Source: Halorussus vallis
GTDB lineage: Archaea > Halobacteriota > Halobacteria > Halobacteriales > Haladaptataceae
Direction of reading: 5' to 3'
Assembly: GCF_024138165.1 (NCBI RefSeq)
Contig: NZ_CP100000.1
Coordinates: 868,001-932,000 of the forward strand
DNA: 64,000 bases
Shown here: positions 24,401-32,568 of the stretch, piece by piece
How positions within the stretch are numbered: the first letter of the stretch is position 1
Layout: each line of letters starts with the position of its first letter
Notes under the pieces: model-generated
Told to the model about the DNA's origin: nothing
What the model saw: the letters and a program-made list of their open reading frames with translations, nothing else
The model's database searches: none
Program-made: the position numbers and the translations under genes

Positions 24401-24904
24401 ATGCCCTCAAATCGAGAAACACGAAGGGGAGTACTGGTTGCAGCATGTGGCTTTTTCTTTGGAAGTGCCGGTTGCCTATCGACGTTCCGCTCAAGTAGGG
24501 AGTCGAACTCTGAAAGCGAATCAACTACAGCGAACTCTTCGAACCTAATTCTAGAATACGTTACGTTAAGTAATCACCACGAAAGTCCCCACGCCATAAG
24601 GCTGCAAATTAAGCGAGAATCGAATGTCGTTTTAAGGAAGAAATATCAAGTTGCTGCATTCGATGATGAGACAAACGTCGCGGGAACCGAACTCGTCAAG
24701 CCACCTGCTTTTCCTCGAGAGGAAGGAAATTGGACAGTCAGTGCAACCCTTGATTTTAAATCAGATCGAACGGAGCTCCAATTAAAAGAGTTGCCGTACG
24801 AAAAGGGATGCATTAACGTGACTATCCGAATCACTCCAGAAGGAACTCTCACAGCGCTTAATGACACGCCAGATTGCTCAACGACCGAAAAAGAAAAAGT
24901 GTAG
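24401..24904 (+). CDS. Predicted Tat lipoprotein, hypothetical
   Basis: 167 residues from ATG 24401; upstream codons in frame overlap the promoter. The N-terminus has a twin-arginine pair (RETRRGVLVAACG) and a lipobox ending in Cys near residue 25 (GSAGC), then a Ser/Asn/Glu-rich stalk and a beta-rich domain with two late cysteines. AT-richer and lysine-richer than neighbouring genes, with codon use unlike the core genome, suggesting recent transfer. Its stop (24902-24904) directly abuts the stop of the convergent secreted-protein gene. No recognised family. Confidence 0.65.
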   Translation: MPSNRETRRGVLVAACGFFFGSAGCLSTFRSSRESNSESESTTANSSNLILEYVTLSNHHESPHAIRLQIKRESNVVLRKKYQVAAFDDETNVAGTELVKPPAFPREEGNWTVSATLDFKSDRTELQLKELPYEKGCINVTIRITPEGTLTALNDTPDCSTTEKEKV

Positions 24905-25906
24905 TCAGTTTTCGAGTCCGATAGGAGCTTTGTGTGCGAAGTAAATCGGTTTGTCTGCTCGAATCCGGTCTTGTAATCGTGCCATCTGTTCTCGCCCGAA
25001 ACCAAGGGCTCTACCTCTCGGTTCAATCTTGGCCGCAGGGATTTTTTCGACAAGCCACCCTTCTTTCGGCCGAAACAGCGTCGTACCGAAGTTAGTTTTC
25101 TTCGTCGTTGAGGTTGTGGAGAGCGTACCGATTGTTCCTTCCTCGGGAGCGTAGTAGTCAGTCAGTTTGAAGTTGAACGTCACGCTACAATCGCGATCAA
25201 GTTTACCCCATGATTCTGTACCGATATCAAATCGACCTTCATCCCGAGTGCAGGCTTCTATCCACCGAATGTGTGACGCATCGGCGTGGACCGTACTATA
25301 GTCCCACGTATCGTCGATTGCGTAACTACCGTTACTGTCGCCCCAGTTCGAGAGTTTGTTAATGGTCTGTGCTGCAGTCCAGGCAAAGTTCGTAATTGGA
25401 TGAGCACTGACCATCGTGGTAATCGCGTTTTTCATCACTGCTTGGAGAAAGTCTTCATGGCTATGGTTATCTCCGTCGGGTGAGGGAGTCGCACCGTAGT
25501 ACTCGGGCAGATACGACCCTTTGAGGTCGTCGAGAGTGCCTGCGGTAACCCACAGTCTGTGCTTCTGGATGGTAGGAACGTATTTCGAAGGGTCGTTGGT
25601 GTCCCGTCCCGATAACGTCGTTGCAACGCGGAAGTCATGGCACCAACCTTCTCGGTCGCCTTCGTAAGTTGCACCGTACCAGCCAACGGACGTAGTGTGG
25701 TACTGACCGAAGTCCCAAGTGTTAGCAATCTCTGACTTGTCGTGTTTCTCCCAGTGATCTTGCGGGTCGGAAACCGCAGAAGCAATCATTGCCTCCTTGG
25801 CCGTCACACCGAGTGAGAGCGCAGCACCACTTATACCGGTGGCGGCTGCCTTCTTGAGGAATGCTCTTCTATCTTTCTTAACCGACTTATTATTTTTACT
25901 CGACAT
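24905..25906 (-). CDS. Tat-exported protein of unknown function
   Basis: 333 residues. Tat signal (KDRRAFLKKAAATG, residues 11-24) followed by an Ala-rich hydrophobic core and no clear lipobox, so a secreted protein is predicted. The mature part is rich in aromatic residues, Thr, Asp and His (WEKHDKSEIANTWDFGQYH), with few motifs, and has paired Cys near the first and last thirds. AT-richer than its surroundings. Converges base-to-base with the lipoprotein gene. A secreted toxin/enzyme with a surface-anchored partner is conceivable but unproven. I cannot place it in a family. Confidence 0.65.
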   Translation of the reverse strand: MSSKNNKSVKKDRRAFLKKAAATGISGAALSLGVTAKEAMIASAVSDPQDHWEKHDKSEIANTWDFGQYHTTSVGWYGATYEGDREGWCHDFRVATTLSGRDTNDPSKYVPTIQKHRLWVTAGTLDDLKGSYLPEYYGATPSPDGDNHSHEDFLQAVMKNAITTMVSAHPITNFAWTAAQTINKLSNWGDSNGSYAIDDTWDYSTVHADASHIRWIEACTRDEGRFDIGTESWGKLDRDCSVTFNFKLTDYYAPEEGTIGTLSTTSTTKKTNFGTTLFRPKEGWLVEKIPAAKIEPRGRALGFGREQMARLQDRIRADKPIYFAHKAPIGLEN

Positions 25907-26092
25907 GCGTCCGTAACTCCAACGGGCACGCTATAAATATTTCTGCTAGCAACAGGCATTTAATAAATCATTATTATGTGTATTATTGTCGCCCACATAT
26001 ACATAACCGATTTAATATGTAGCATCTTATCTGGTTTTGGGTGAGAATTACACGGTGTATTCGGCTTCACCCAAGTATTAGTGGATTAAGGT

Positions 26093-26848
26093 CTACGTCC
26101 GGACGAGAACGCGCTCGCCGTCCTCCTCGACCGCGCGCAGGCCCCACTCGTGGAGCAGCGTCGCGGTGAACTCCGGGACGATTCGCTCGGCCGCGATTCG
26201 GGCGTTCAGCATCGGGACGAGCGACGCCAGCGACTCGCCGTCCTCGACGCCGGGCATCGCTGGCAGGTAGTCGACCTCGTGGCCCGCGTCGACCGCCCGG
26301 TTCGTCAGCGTCTCCAGTTCCGGCGCGGCGTAGGCGTCCTCGAAGTCGATGGTTTCGGTGAACCCCGCGAAGAACACCCGACCGCGCTCGCCCGGCCCGA
26401 GCACCACGTCGTTGCGCCGGAGTTTCATCGCGGCGCTGTCGATCTCCTTGCGGGTGAGCGTCGGCGCGGTCCCCGGTACGACCGCGGCCGACTGCGCCTC
26501 TTCCCGTTCGAGGAGGTGGGTCACCGTGTTGCCCGCCCGCGCCGCGAACGAGGAGCCGACCTGCTTCTCGAAGCGCACGTCGTCGGTCGAGTCGAGGGCG
26601 TCGGTCGCCAGCGCGCGCAACTCCGCCTCGGCGCTCTGCTCGCCGGCGTGCTCGTCGGGCAGGTCGTCGTCGGTTCGGTAGTTGACGAGCAACTCCCCGC
26701 CGCTGTTGGCGGCGGCCCGGAAGGTGTCCTTGAGCGACGCGGCGTAGAGTTCGGTCGCTTCCGCGGCCGAGAGCGGACTGGACTCCGGGAGTCGGGGCAG
26801 AACGAGGCCCTCCCGCGGCGGGTCGGCAAAAACGGCGATGACTGTCAT
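26093..26848 (-). CDS. DUF2064-like nucleotidyl/glycosyltransferase-fold protein
   Basis: 251 residues, starting MTVIAVFADPPREGLVLPRL. The central stretch VVPGTAPTLTRKEIDSAAM followed by RRNDVVLGPGERGRVFFAGF follows the DUF2064 (GT-A fold, CofC-like) layout of metal-binding Asp region, lid and GPxxxGGxxxxG-type loop. However, the usual Asp in the first motif is replaced here by GTAP, and the DGG of the second by ERG. It may therefore be a diverged or inactive member. Single gene; biological role unknown. Confidence 0.6.
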   Translation of the reverse strand: MTVIAVFADPPREGLVLPRLPESSPLSAAEATELYAASLKDTFRAAANSGGELLVNYRTDDDLPDEHAGEQSAEAELRALATDALDSTDDVRFEKQVGSSFAARAGNTVTHLLEREEAQSAAVVPGTAPTLTRKEIDSAAMKLRRNDVVLGPGERGRVFFAGFTETIDFEDAYAAPELETLTNRAVDAGHEVDYLPAMPGVEDGESLASLVPMLNARIAAERIVPEFTATLLHEWGLRAVEEDGERVLVRT

Positions 26849-27481
26849 GGGTTCGTCTCGGTGGCCCGCGGCCTTGAAAGGCGTGTTTCGGACCTGGAAC
26901 TCTGTGCGTGGTTGCTATCGTTCGACCGGCGTATTCTGCTCGCACTTTGAAGACGCACGTTGATTGACGGGCGATGCGTCCTGCTTAGCATTTCGGAGAG
27001 GGAGGACGATTGTCGAACGGAGTGTTCTGCTTACACGATACAACTGAGTAGCCGCACCGCCACTGCAACCACAGTCCTCCCCAACCGACTCCGTCGCGTC
27101 CCGTAGGGACGCTCAGTCGTCCCTCGCACGAATCGGTCGCGGCACGAGGCCGCGACCGCGCGCGCCACGCCGGCTAGGGAGATGCGCGAAATCGGCCTTT
27201 GGTCACGGCGCGCGCTGGCGCGAGCTCGTCTCGCGCCATCACGTGCGAGGGATGAGCGAGTGAGCGCACGCGAACGAGCGAATCGGCTGGGGAGGACTGT
27301 GGGCTGCGGTCGCGGTGCGGTACTCATGTGAATCGTGCGAGTGGCGGTGTGCGTTGCTGGAGTAGCGCCTATCGTCGATGCGTTACGAGTCGCGGTGTGC
27401 GTTGCTGTCGTCGTCCTGCAAGTACGGTGGCGTTCAGGGATACCACCGATTTATGTATCGTACCGACCAACACACGCGCAC
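26849..27481. other. Gene-free region (633 b) containing a 319-bp repeat element
   Basis: No gene is supported. The core (27030-27348) is copy 1 of a near-palindromic element whose second copy lies at 37669-37990. Right of it, a 16-base motif GCGGTGTGCGTTGCTG occurs twice (27344-27359 and 27394-27409). The last part (27440-27481) holds the promoter region for the small membrane protein gene at 27482. Confidence 0.6.
27030..27348. repeat. Near-palindromic interspersed element, copy 1
   Basis: Begins CTTACACGATACAACTGAG and ends GTACTCATGTGAATCGTGCGAGTGGCGGTG. The two ends are inverted relative to each other: the left TGAGTAGCCGCACCGC...CCTCCCCAACCGA matches the complement of the right CGGCTGGGGAGG...GCGGTGCGGTACTCA. 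Inner blocks CCCTCGCAC and GTGCGAGGGA are inverted as well. The same order is found at 37669-37990. Short open frames inside it exist on both strands, but they look like consequences of the repeated GC-rich sequence. No transposase is encoded. Confidence 0.75.
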
Positions 27482-27682
27482 ATGAACTGGTGGAAACCCC
27501 TCGCCGCGCTGGCGGTGGCGGCGCTGGCGTTCGTCGCCGTCGGCGGCCTCGTCGGCCTCGTCGTGGAAGTGCTCGGCAACGTCGCCGCGCTCGCGGTCAC
27601 CGCGCTGGTCGCGCTCGCGGTCCTCGCGGCCGCCAAGTGGGGCGCCCACTCCCGGCGCTGGCGGACGAACCCCTACTGGTAG
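27482..27682 (+). CDS. Small two-helix membrane protein (66 aa)
   Basis: MNWWKPLAALAV at ATG 27482. Two hydrophobic segments (about 5-27 and 31-50) of Ala, Val, Leu and Gly, then a basic/aromatic tail ending RTNPYW. Short proteins of this shape are common in haloarchaea and lack assigned functions. It converges with the UDG-family gene, 23 bases apart. Confidence 0.6.
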   Translation: MNWWKPLAALAVAALAFVAVGGLVGLVVEVLGNVAALAVTALVALAVLAAAKWGAHSRRWRTNPYW

Positions 27683-27705
27683 AATCGCCCGTTTCGGTTT
27701 CTTTC

Positions 27706-28338
27706 TCAGCGCCCGCGCCGTCCCTTCGTCTGGCGGTAGTCCGACCCCATCAGCGCCAGGAAGTGGTCGAGGAACGCTTCGCGTTGCTCGTCGGTCTGTT
27801 CGAGCGGGTCGACCATCGGCACGAGTTCGAAGCCCCGGCCGCGTATCGTGGTCGCGTGGGCCGCCTCCAAGTCGAACTCCTCGGCCGGCGTCGTAGTGTA
27901 CTCCGCCGCGATGGCCTCGAGCGCGCGCTCGCCGACGGGGACGATGATCTCGGGGTTTATCATCCGAATCTCGGCGTTGAGGTAGGGTTCGCAGGTCCGA
28001 ATCTCCTCGTCTGTCGGCGGGCGCTCGGGGTCCCGACACCGGGTGAGGTAGGTGAGGTAGACGTTCTCCAGTTCGGGGTCCTCGGCGGTCGGCAGGGAGT
28101 TGTTCAGCCCGAGGTGGCCCAGGACGTTCTGAAGGGCCTCGCCGCGCTCGTCGCCGGTGAACGGGACGCCGGTGCGGTCGGCCCCCTCGTCGGGCATCTC
28201 GCCGACGAACAGGAAGTCGGCGCCCACGTCGCCGTGACCGTGGACGACGGTCCGGCGCGTCTCGCACAGTTCGGGACAGTTGGTGCAGGTTTCGTCCATC
28301 CCGAACGGGTTCGACCGGCTCTGCTGGTTCGCGTCCAT
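27706..28338 (-). CDS. Uracil-DNA glycosylase superfamily protein
   Basis: 210 residues. N-terminal cysteines (CTNCPELC near residue 18) and a later Cys pair (TRCRDPE, RTCEPYL) fit the 4Fe-4S cluster of family 4/5-type UDGs. The active-site-like motif reads GEMPDEGADRTGVPFTGDERGEAL, where GEAPG is usual, and the C-terminal HPS-type loop is not obvious (VPMVDP instead). The enzyme would excise uracil from DNA, or it could be a diverged superfamily member of unknown activity. It lies downstream of the regulator genes at 28430-29724 in the same direction, with a 91-base gap. Confidence 0.82.
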   Translation of the reverse strand: MDANQQSRSNPFGMDETCTNCPELCETRRTVVHGHGDVGADFLFVGEMPDEGADRTGVPFTGDERGEALQNVLGHLGLNNSLPTAEDPELENVYLTYLTRCRDPERPPTDEEIRTCEPYLNAEIRMINPEIIVPVGERALEAIAAEYTTTPAEEFDLEAAHATTIRGRGFELVPMVDPLEQTDEQREAFLDHFLALMGSDYRQTKGRRGR

Positions 28339-28429
28339 CGTCGTACACCTCGGAGTTCGGGCCGTAAAAACGGTCGGGAGCCGCGGTCGGTCGTCGACCG
28401 TCGTCGACGGTCGAGGGGAACTCGGCGGG

Positions 28430-29359
28430 CTACTCGCTCGCGACGTTCAGGTAGAGTTCGACGCGCTCGAAGTGCGGGCCGACGGTGAATCGCCCGCTCT
28501 CGTCCTCCGCGACGAGGCCGCGCTCGACGAGTTTCGGCAGGTGGACCTGGACCAGCGACGTCTCGACCCGCCGGCGGTCGGCCCCCTCGCGCTCGGCGAT
28601 TGACTCGGCGAGGTCGCGGGACGAGAGGCCGCCGTCGGCCGACGCCAGCAGTGCCAGCGCGCGCCGTCGTCTGGCGTCGGCCACCGCGTCGAAGCAGTCG
28701 TCCTCGGACGGAGCGTCCGGAACCGCCGATTGAGTCTCCCGGGTCGCCGACGGGGCGTCCGAGGCGGTGGCCGCCTCGGACGCCCCGTCGGCGACGTACT
28801 CGACGACCGTGTCGAACAGTGAACAGACGTTCCGGACCGTCGCCTCGTCGTGATTCGACGGCGCGAAGCTGAAGTAGCCCTCGACGTCTCGCTCGGCGAG
28901 CGAGCGGGCGACGTCGCCGAGGAACGTCGTCGCGGCGTCGGCGTCGACCCGGTCGAACAGCGTCGACACCGAGTCGAAACAGACCACGGTCCGACCGTCC
29001 GCGGGCCACGAATCGAGGTAGCTCTCGACCGACCGGCGGATCGCCGGCGCGTCGGTCGGGTCCGAAACTCCGCGGACCAGGTTCCGGGCGTCGCCGCTCG
29101 CCGTCGCGGTGGCGCGCATGGTCGCGCCCACGCTGACGATACCCACGTTCCGCGGTCTGCGCCCGACGCGGTCGCGCCACGCGTCGAGGAAGCTTCGTGC
29201 GCCGCGGTAGGTCACCGCCAGCACGTCGTCGCACGGGGACCGCTCGCTCGTCACCAGCGACAGCGGGACGCCGGCGTCCGGCGTCCCGCGGAGGACGAGC
29301 GTGTTCGCGCCGCCGCCGACCCGCGCCCGCACCAGTTTCGTCTCTCTCGCACCCGCCAT
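28430..29359 (-). CDS. RecA/KaiC-like DUF7504-type protein with C-terminal winged helix
   Basis: 309 residues from ATG 29359. The first 200 residues follow the haloarchaeal RecA-like DUF7504 layout, with the Walker-B-like stretch GRTVVCFDSVSTLFDRVDAD, but lack an evident Walker A, so ATP binding is doubtful. A Ser/Ala-rich linker (about 205-240, encoded partly by a 53-bp palindrome) leads to a winged-helix DUF7344-like domain (FDAVADARRRRALALLAS ... LVQVHLPKLVERGLV). Probably a DNA-binding regulator. It follows the HalOD1 gene by 2 bases and is therefore in its operon. Family names are from memory. Confidence 0.75.
   Translation of the reverse strand: MAGARETKLVRARVGGGANTLVLRGTPDAGVPLSLVTSERSPCDDVLAVTYRGARSFLDAWRDRVGRRPRNVGIVSVGATMRATATASGDARNLVRGVSDPTDAPAIRRSVESYLDSWPADGRTVVCFDSVSTLFDRVDADAATTFLGDVARSLAERDVEGYFSFAPSNHDEATVRNVCSLFDTVVEYVADGASEAATASDAPSATRETQSAVPDAPSEDDCFDAVADARRRRALALLASADGGLSSRDLAESIAEREGADRRRVETSLVQVHLPKLVERGLVAEDESGRFTVGPHFERVELYLNVASE
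28743..28795. repeat. Perfect 25-bp-arm palindrome inside the DUF7504/winged-helix gene
   Basis: Arms GTCGCCGACGGGGCGTCC... of 25 bases each around the spacer TGG. It encodes part of the acidic Ala/Ser linker between the RecA-like and winged-helix domains, where sequence constraint is low. Confidence 0.85.
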
Positions 29360-29361
29360 CC

Positions 29362-29724
29362 CTACCGGTCGTCCTCCGGTACCGGCGCGTTCCGAATCCG
29401 GACGTGGCCGTCGGCGTGCGCGACGACCTCCAGTCCGCACAGCGAGAGCCGTACCTGCGAGTAGCCCCCGGACGCGCCCCGCCCGTCGAACAGCGCGTCG
29501 AGCGCATCGGGGTCGACGTGTTCGGCCAGCGGGATGATCGTCGTCGTCGGGTCCACGTTCGCGACATCGGCGATGGCCTCGATGACCGTCTCGCTGAGCC
29601 CCGTCTCGCCCGACGGGTCATGGTACGCGTGGTACGTTCCGGTCTGGCCGCGAACGTCCGTCAGTCTGGAAGCGGTTCCGGCGTCGTCATTCGTATCGCT
29701 TTTGGACACTGTTCCCGACCTCAC
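29362..29724 (-). CDS. HalOD1 output-domain protein
   Basis: 120 residues. The C-terminal 75 residues match the haloarchaeal output domain HalOD1: VIEAIADVANVDPTTTIIPLAEHVDPDALDALF followed by a beta segment ending in GLEVVAHADGHVRI. HalOD1 usually forms the effector part of haloarchaeal signalling proteins. Here it stands alone with a short polar N-terminus. Its downstream neighbour is the DUF7504/winged-helix regulator in the same transcript. Divergently located next to the CHAT/peptide region, so a shared signalling pathway is plausible but inferred. Confidence 0.78.
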   Translation of the reverse strand: MRSGTVSKSDTNDDAGTASRLTDVRGQTGTYHAYHDPSGETGLSETVIEAIADVANVDPTTTIIPLAEHVDPDALDALFDGRGASGGYSQVRLSLCGLEVVAHADGHVRIRNAPVPEDDR

Positions 29725-29942
29725 GTATTATTGCGATTGCATAGGTAAGAAATTTACGGCGATGAACGGATAAACGCGAGTCGTCCGGAACCAAATTCCA
29801 CGGCAGTTCAAGGGTAGCATACCGCCGCGGAACCCCGTCGTACGGTCGTCGTAGGTCCGGATTTCCCTCGGTTAGGCACCACATGGCAAAATGGGGGACG
29901 GTCGTGGGTCAGACCGTCGGTCACGAACCGGCCACACGAACG

Positions 29943-30077
29943 ATGACAGACACGACCCTTCGCGACCGGATCGCAGCGAATCCCCGGTTGGCCGGCGTCC
30001 TGCTCGCCGCGCTGGCGCTGCTCGCGCAAGCGGGGAGCGCCGCCGCGAGCGGCGTCGCGGTCATCTTCGGCCCCTAG
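29943..30077 (+). CDS. 44-aa single-helix peptide paired with CHAT protease 1 (DUF7503-like)
   Basis: MTDTTLRDRIAANPRLAG is followed by one hydrophobic segment (about residues 16-36) and ends IFGP. The polar N-terminus would face the cytoplasm. It resembles the small haloarchaeal DUF7503 proteins as I remember them. The frame is open 20 codons further upstream, but ATG 29943 is supported by the second family member at 36035-36169, which is also exactly 44 residues. Its TAG overlaps the TAG of the CHAT gene on the other strand in a single CTAG (30074-30077). Possible substrate or effector of that protease (inference). Confidence 0.75.
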   Translation: MTDTTLRDRIAANPRLAGVLLAALALLAQAGSAAASGVAVIFGP

Positions 30078-32272
30078 CGGTCGAGGACGTCCGAACACCA
30101 CCGGAGCGCACCGTCCTCTTTTATCGGATACCGATTGCGAGCGAGGTACTCCCGGAGTTCGTCCACGCGGGCCCGGAGCGGGCCGATGGTCCCCGGCGTG
30201 AGGTAGTAACGGTCCATCTCGGCGACTGTCGGTCGGGCGAGCGTTCCCAGGCCGCCCTCGCGCGGCGGATACGTGTAGAACGTCACGTCGCGGACGTCAG
30301 CGGCCGCGTCCGAGGAAGCCGACGAGTCGGCTTCCTCGGACACGAGTTCGCACAGCATCGACAGTCCGCCCTCCGCCTGGACGACCGAAACCCGGCCGTC
30401 GCCCACTACGGTGTAGTGACCGCCGACGAAGCTCTCCTCGCGGGCGATTTCGAGCGCCGGCCGGAGCGGGAATCCGCGGTCGAGGAGTCGCGCCATCGTC
30501 GCGCCGACGCGGACCGCGCCGCTGTCGACCACCTCGCTGAAGGTGACCACGCCGCCGACGCTCCCGGCCTCGACCAGCGCCATCCCCTGTTCGTAGGACC
30601 GACACGCGTTCAGCAGGAAGGCGTCGACGTCCACGACGTCGAGCGTCGTCGCGTCCAGCGACCCGTCGGCGCACGCGAAGCCGTCGGCGTCGATGTGGCC
30701 GACGTAGTGGAGGAAGTCGGCGCCCGCGGTGAGCGTCTCGCGGAGTTCGGCGGTGGTGAGGTCGCGGCGGACCGACACGTCGAACGGGAGGTCCTCGCGG
30801 GAGCCGTAGACGTCGCTCACCACGTCGTCCTCGACGCGCATCGATTCGTCGTTGCAGACGACGACGATGTCGATGTCGCCGTCGACCGAGTCGCGGTCGA
30901 ACCAGTTCTCGAACGCCGTCGTCGTCGCCTTGCTCGCGTCCATCGGCACGCCGTCGCCGAACCACGCCACCTCCACGGCGTCGGTTTCGGGCGGGCGGAC
31001 CATCCGGGGGAGCGGTGGGTTCTCCGCGTCGGGGTTCTCGCGGTCCTCCTCGTCGTCCGCGCCGCCGCCCGCTCTGGTCCGATGTCGGTCGCCGCCGCCC
31101 CGCGTTCCCGGCCGGTCCAGAAAGTCGTCGAGGACGGCCGCGCGAACCGCCTCCGGCGAAACCGGCTCTCCCTCGGCGGGTCGAACGACCGCCAGGTCGC
31201 CGACGACGTAGGGGAGCGCCTCCAGTCCCGCGGCCGTTGGTTCGACGAACGCGGCGACGTTCCACCGCGGCAGGTGGTCGGCGACCGCCTCGAACGGGAC
31301 CGACAGGTACGTCTCCAACCGCGCGGCGAGCGGGCGGTCGTAGAGGGCGGCAAAGTCGAGTGCGAGTTCGGATTCGACCGCCTCGCGCTCGTGGAGCGCC
31401 ACGCGGTAGTAGCCCTCGGTGCGGACCAGGCAGTCGAGGAAGAACGACTGTCTGAGGGCGCGCTCGACCGCCAGCGAGAACCCGTCGCCGTCGGCGGTCA
31501 CCGCGGTCGACCGCGCGAACGACTCGGGGACCGAACGCTCGTCGAGGGGGAACTCGAACCCGTCGGCGAGGAGGCGCGGGTCCTCGCCCGGCCGCACGTC
31601 GGCGCCGAGGTAGAACGCCAGCGGCGCGGCGACGACCGCCGCCCGGTGGGTCGGCGGGACGACCAGTTCGACGCCCGTCTCGGGTTTCGACAGCGAGTCG
31701 GGCACCGCGAACTCCTCGCCCACCTCGAGGCGAGGCGGGTGGCCTCGTAAGGTGGGGTACGACCGCTCGGGCGAGGTGGTCTTGAGCGCCGACCCCAGGT
31801 ACGACAGCGCCCGGAGCGCGTCCTCGGGGTCGGTCGACGTGGTGACGGTCGCGGCCGGGCGCTCGTGGTACGAGCGCGCGCCGACCAGCACCGTCTCGCC
31901 GCCGAAGGAGAACCGCGTTCGGTCGCCGTCCACGGTCGCGGCGAACTCGCCCTCGCCGCGGAGGTAGAGTTTCACCGGAACGTTGACCTCGACCTCGTAT
32001 CGGTCGGCGGGTAGTTCCGTCGAGGCGTCCGACCCGACCGCCGCGACCATCTCGCCGTCCTCGCGTCGGACGTACCCCTCGGCGACGCCTTCGACCACGA
32101 TAGCGCCCGCCGCGACTTCGACCGCGGCGTCGACGGGGAAGGAGAACCGGTCGGGCGAGACGGGCGTCGGTTCGACCGACCCGGCGGACTCGGGCACCGC
32201 GAGTCGGAGTCGCCGTCGCTCGATGGAGTCGACGATTTCGATGCCGTTCTTGTGCGCGTTGAACGATACCAC
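30074..32272 (-). CDS. CHAT-domain (caspase-like) protease 1
   Basis: 732 residues if translation starts at GTG 32272; an open frame continues to 32407 but crosses an AT-rich promoter-like TTTTTTAA. The C-terminal third carries a CHAT-type dyad: His526 in FLHYVGH and Cys557 in NACRSYEQGMALVEAGSVGG, 31 residues apart, as in its paralogue. The first 450 residues are a beta-rich region with the stretch ALSYLGSALKTTSPERS shared with CHAT 2. An acidic Gly/Arg-rich linker (about 373-400) is extra. Clan CD cysteine peptidases of this kind cleave specific partner proteins. Tail-to-tail with the 44-aa peptide gene. A 34-bp palindrome lies in its C-terminal linker. Confidence 0.8.
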   Translation of the reverse strand: MVSFNAHKNGIEIVDSIERRRLRLAVPESAGSVEPTPVSPDRFSFPVDAAVEVAAGAIVVEGVAEGYVRREDGEMVAAVGSDASTELPADRYEVEVNVPVKLYLRGEGEFAATVDGDRTRFSFGGETVLVGARSYHERPAATVTTSTDPEDALRALSYLGSALKTTSPERSYPTLRGHPPRLEVGEEFAVPDSLSKPETGVELVVPPTHRAAVVAAPLAFYLGADVRPGEDPRLLADGFEFPLDERSVPESFARSTAVTADGDGFSLAVERALRQSFFLDCLVRTEGYYRVALHEREAVESELALDFAALYDRPLAARLETYLSVPFEAVADHLPRWNVAAFVEPTAAGLEALPYVVGDLAVVRPAEGEPVSPEAVRAAVLDDFLDRPGTRGGGDRHRTRAGGGADDEEDRENPDAENPPLPRMVRPPETDAVEVAWFGDGVPMDASKATTTAFENWFDRDSVDGDIDIVVVCNDESMRVEDDVVSDVYGSREDLPFDVSVRRDLTTAELRETLTAGADFLHYVGHIDADGFACADGSLDATTLDVVDVDAFLLNACRSYEQGMALVEAGSVGGVVTFSEVVDSGAVRVGATMARLLDRGFPLRPALEIAREESFVGGHYTVVGDGRVSVVQAEGGLSMLCELVSEEADSSASSDAAADVRDVTFYTYPPREGGLGTLARPTVAEMDRYYLTPGTIGPLRARVDELREYLARNRYPIKEDGALRWCSDVLDR
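30308..30341. repeat. Perfect 16-bp-arm palindrome inside CHAT protease 1
   Basis: GTCCGAGGAAGCCGAC, spacer GA, then the reverse complement. It encodes a Glu/Ser/Asp-rich loop near residue 650 that is missing from CHAT 2, so it is most likely a later insertion that kept the frame. Confidence 0.8.
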
Positions 32273-32568
32273 CCGACCACCTCGAGTCGCTGCCGCGGGT
32301 TTACGTGGCCATAGTCTCGAATCATTAAAAAACCACCGAGTGGACAGGAACGAAGTCGGCGACCCCTCCGTCGTCGGGTTCGGTACGAGTTCAAGGAGTC
32401 GTTCCACTCGGTAACGGCTCGCTTCTCTCAGCGGAGGCGAGTTACTCGGCGATTCTTGCGGTTACGGTTCGTAAGGAACGGATTGATTCGTTCAGGCACC
32501 GTTCCGTCCGTCGAACGATGTTCGACCTTTAATCGCGTCTGGAGCCACGTTCTCGACGGAGAATCACA
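32273..32568. promoter_or_regulatory. Divergent promoter region of CHAT 1 and the cupredoxin gene
   Basis: Reading leftward, a TTTTTTAA box (about 32323-32332) lies roughly 50 bases before GTG 32272. Reading rightward, the perfect 17-bp palindrome GTCGAAC-GAT-GTTCGAC (32510-32526) is followed at once by a TATA-like CTTTAATC, about 36 bases before ATG 32569. The palindrome is a good operator candidate for the cupredoxin gene. Confidence 0.5.

Noticed and set aside
27031-27327. 98-codon minus frame MSTAPRPQPTV..., with a similar plus frame at 37683
   Set aside because: Both lie inside the near-palindromic repeat element and resemble each other because the DNA repeats; composition is Arg/Ala/Ser-rich and not protein-like.
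32273-32407. Upstream extension of CHAT protease 1 to 32407
   Set aside because: It reads through an AT-rich promoter-like box and has no counterpart in CHAT 2; GTG 32272 aligns with the CHAT 2 start.
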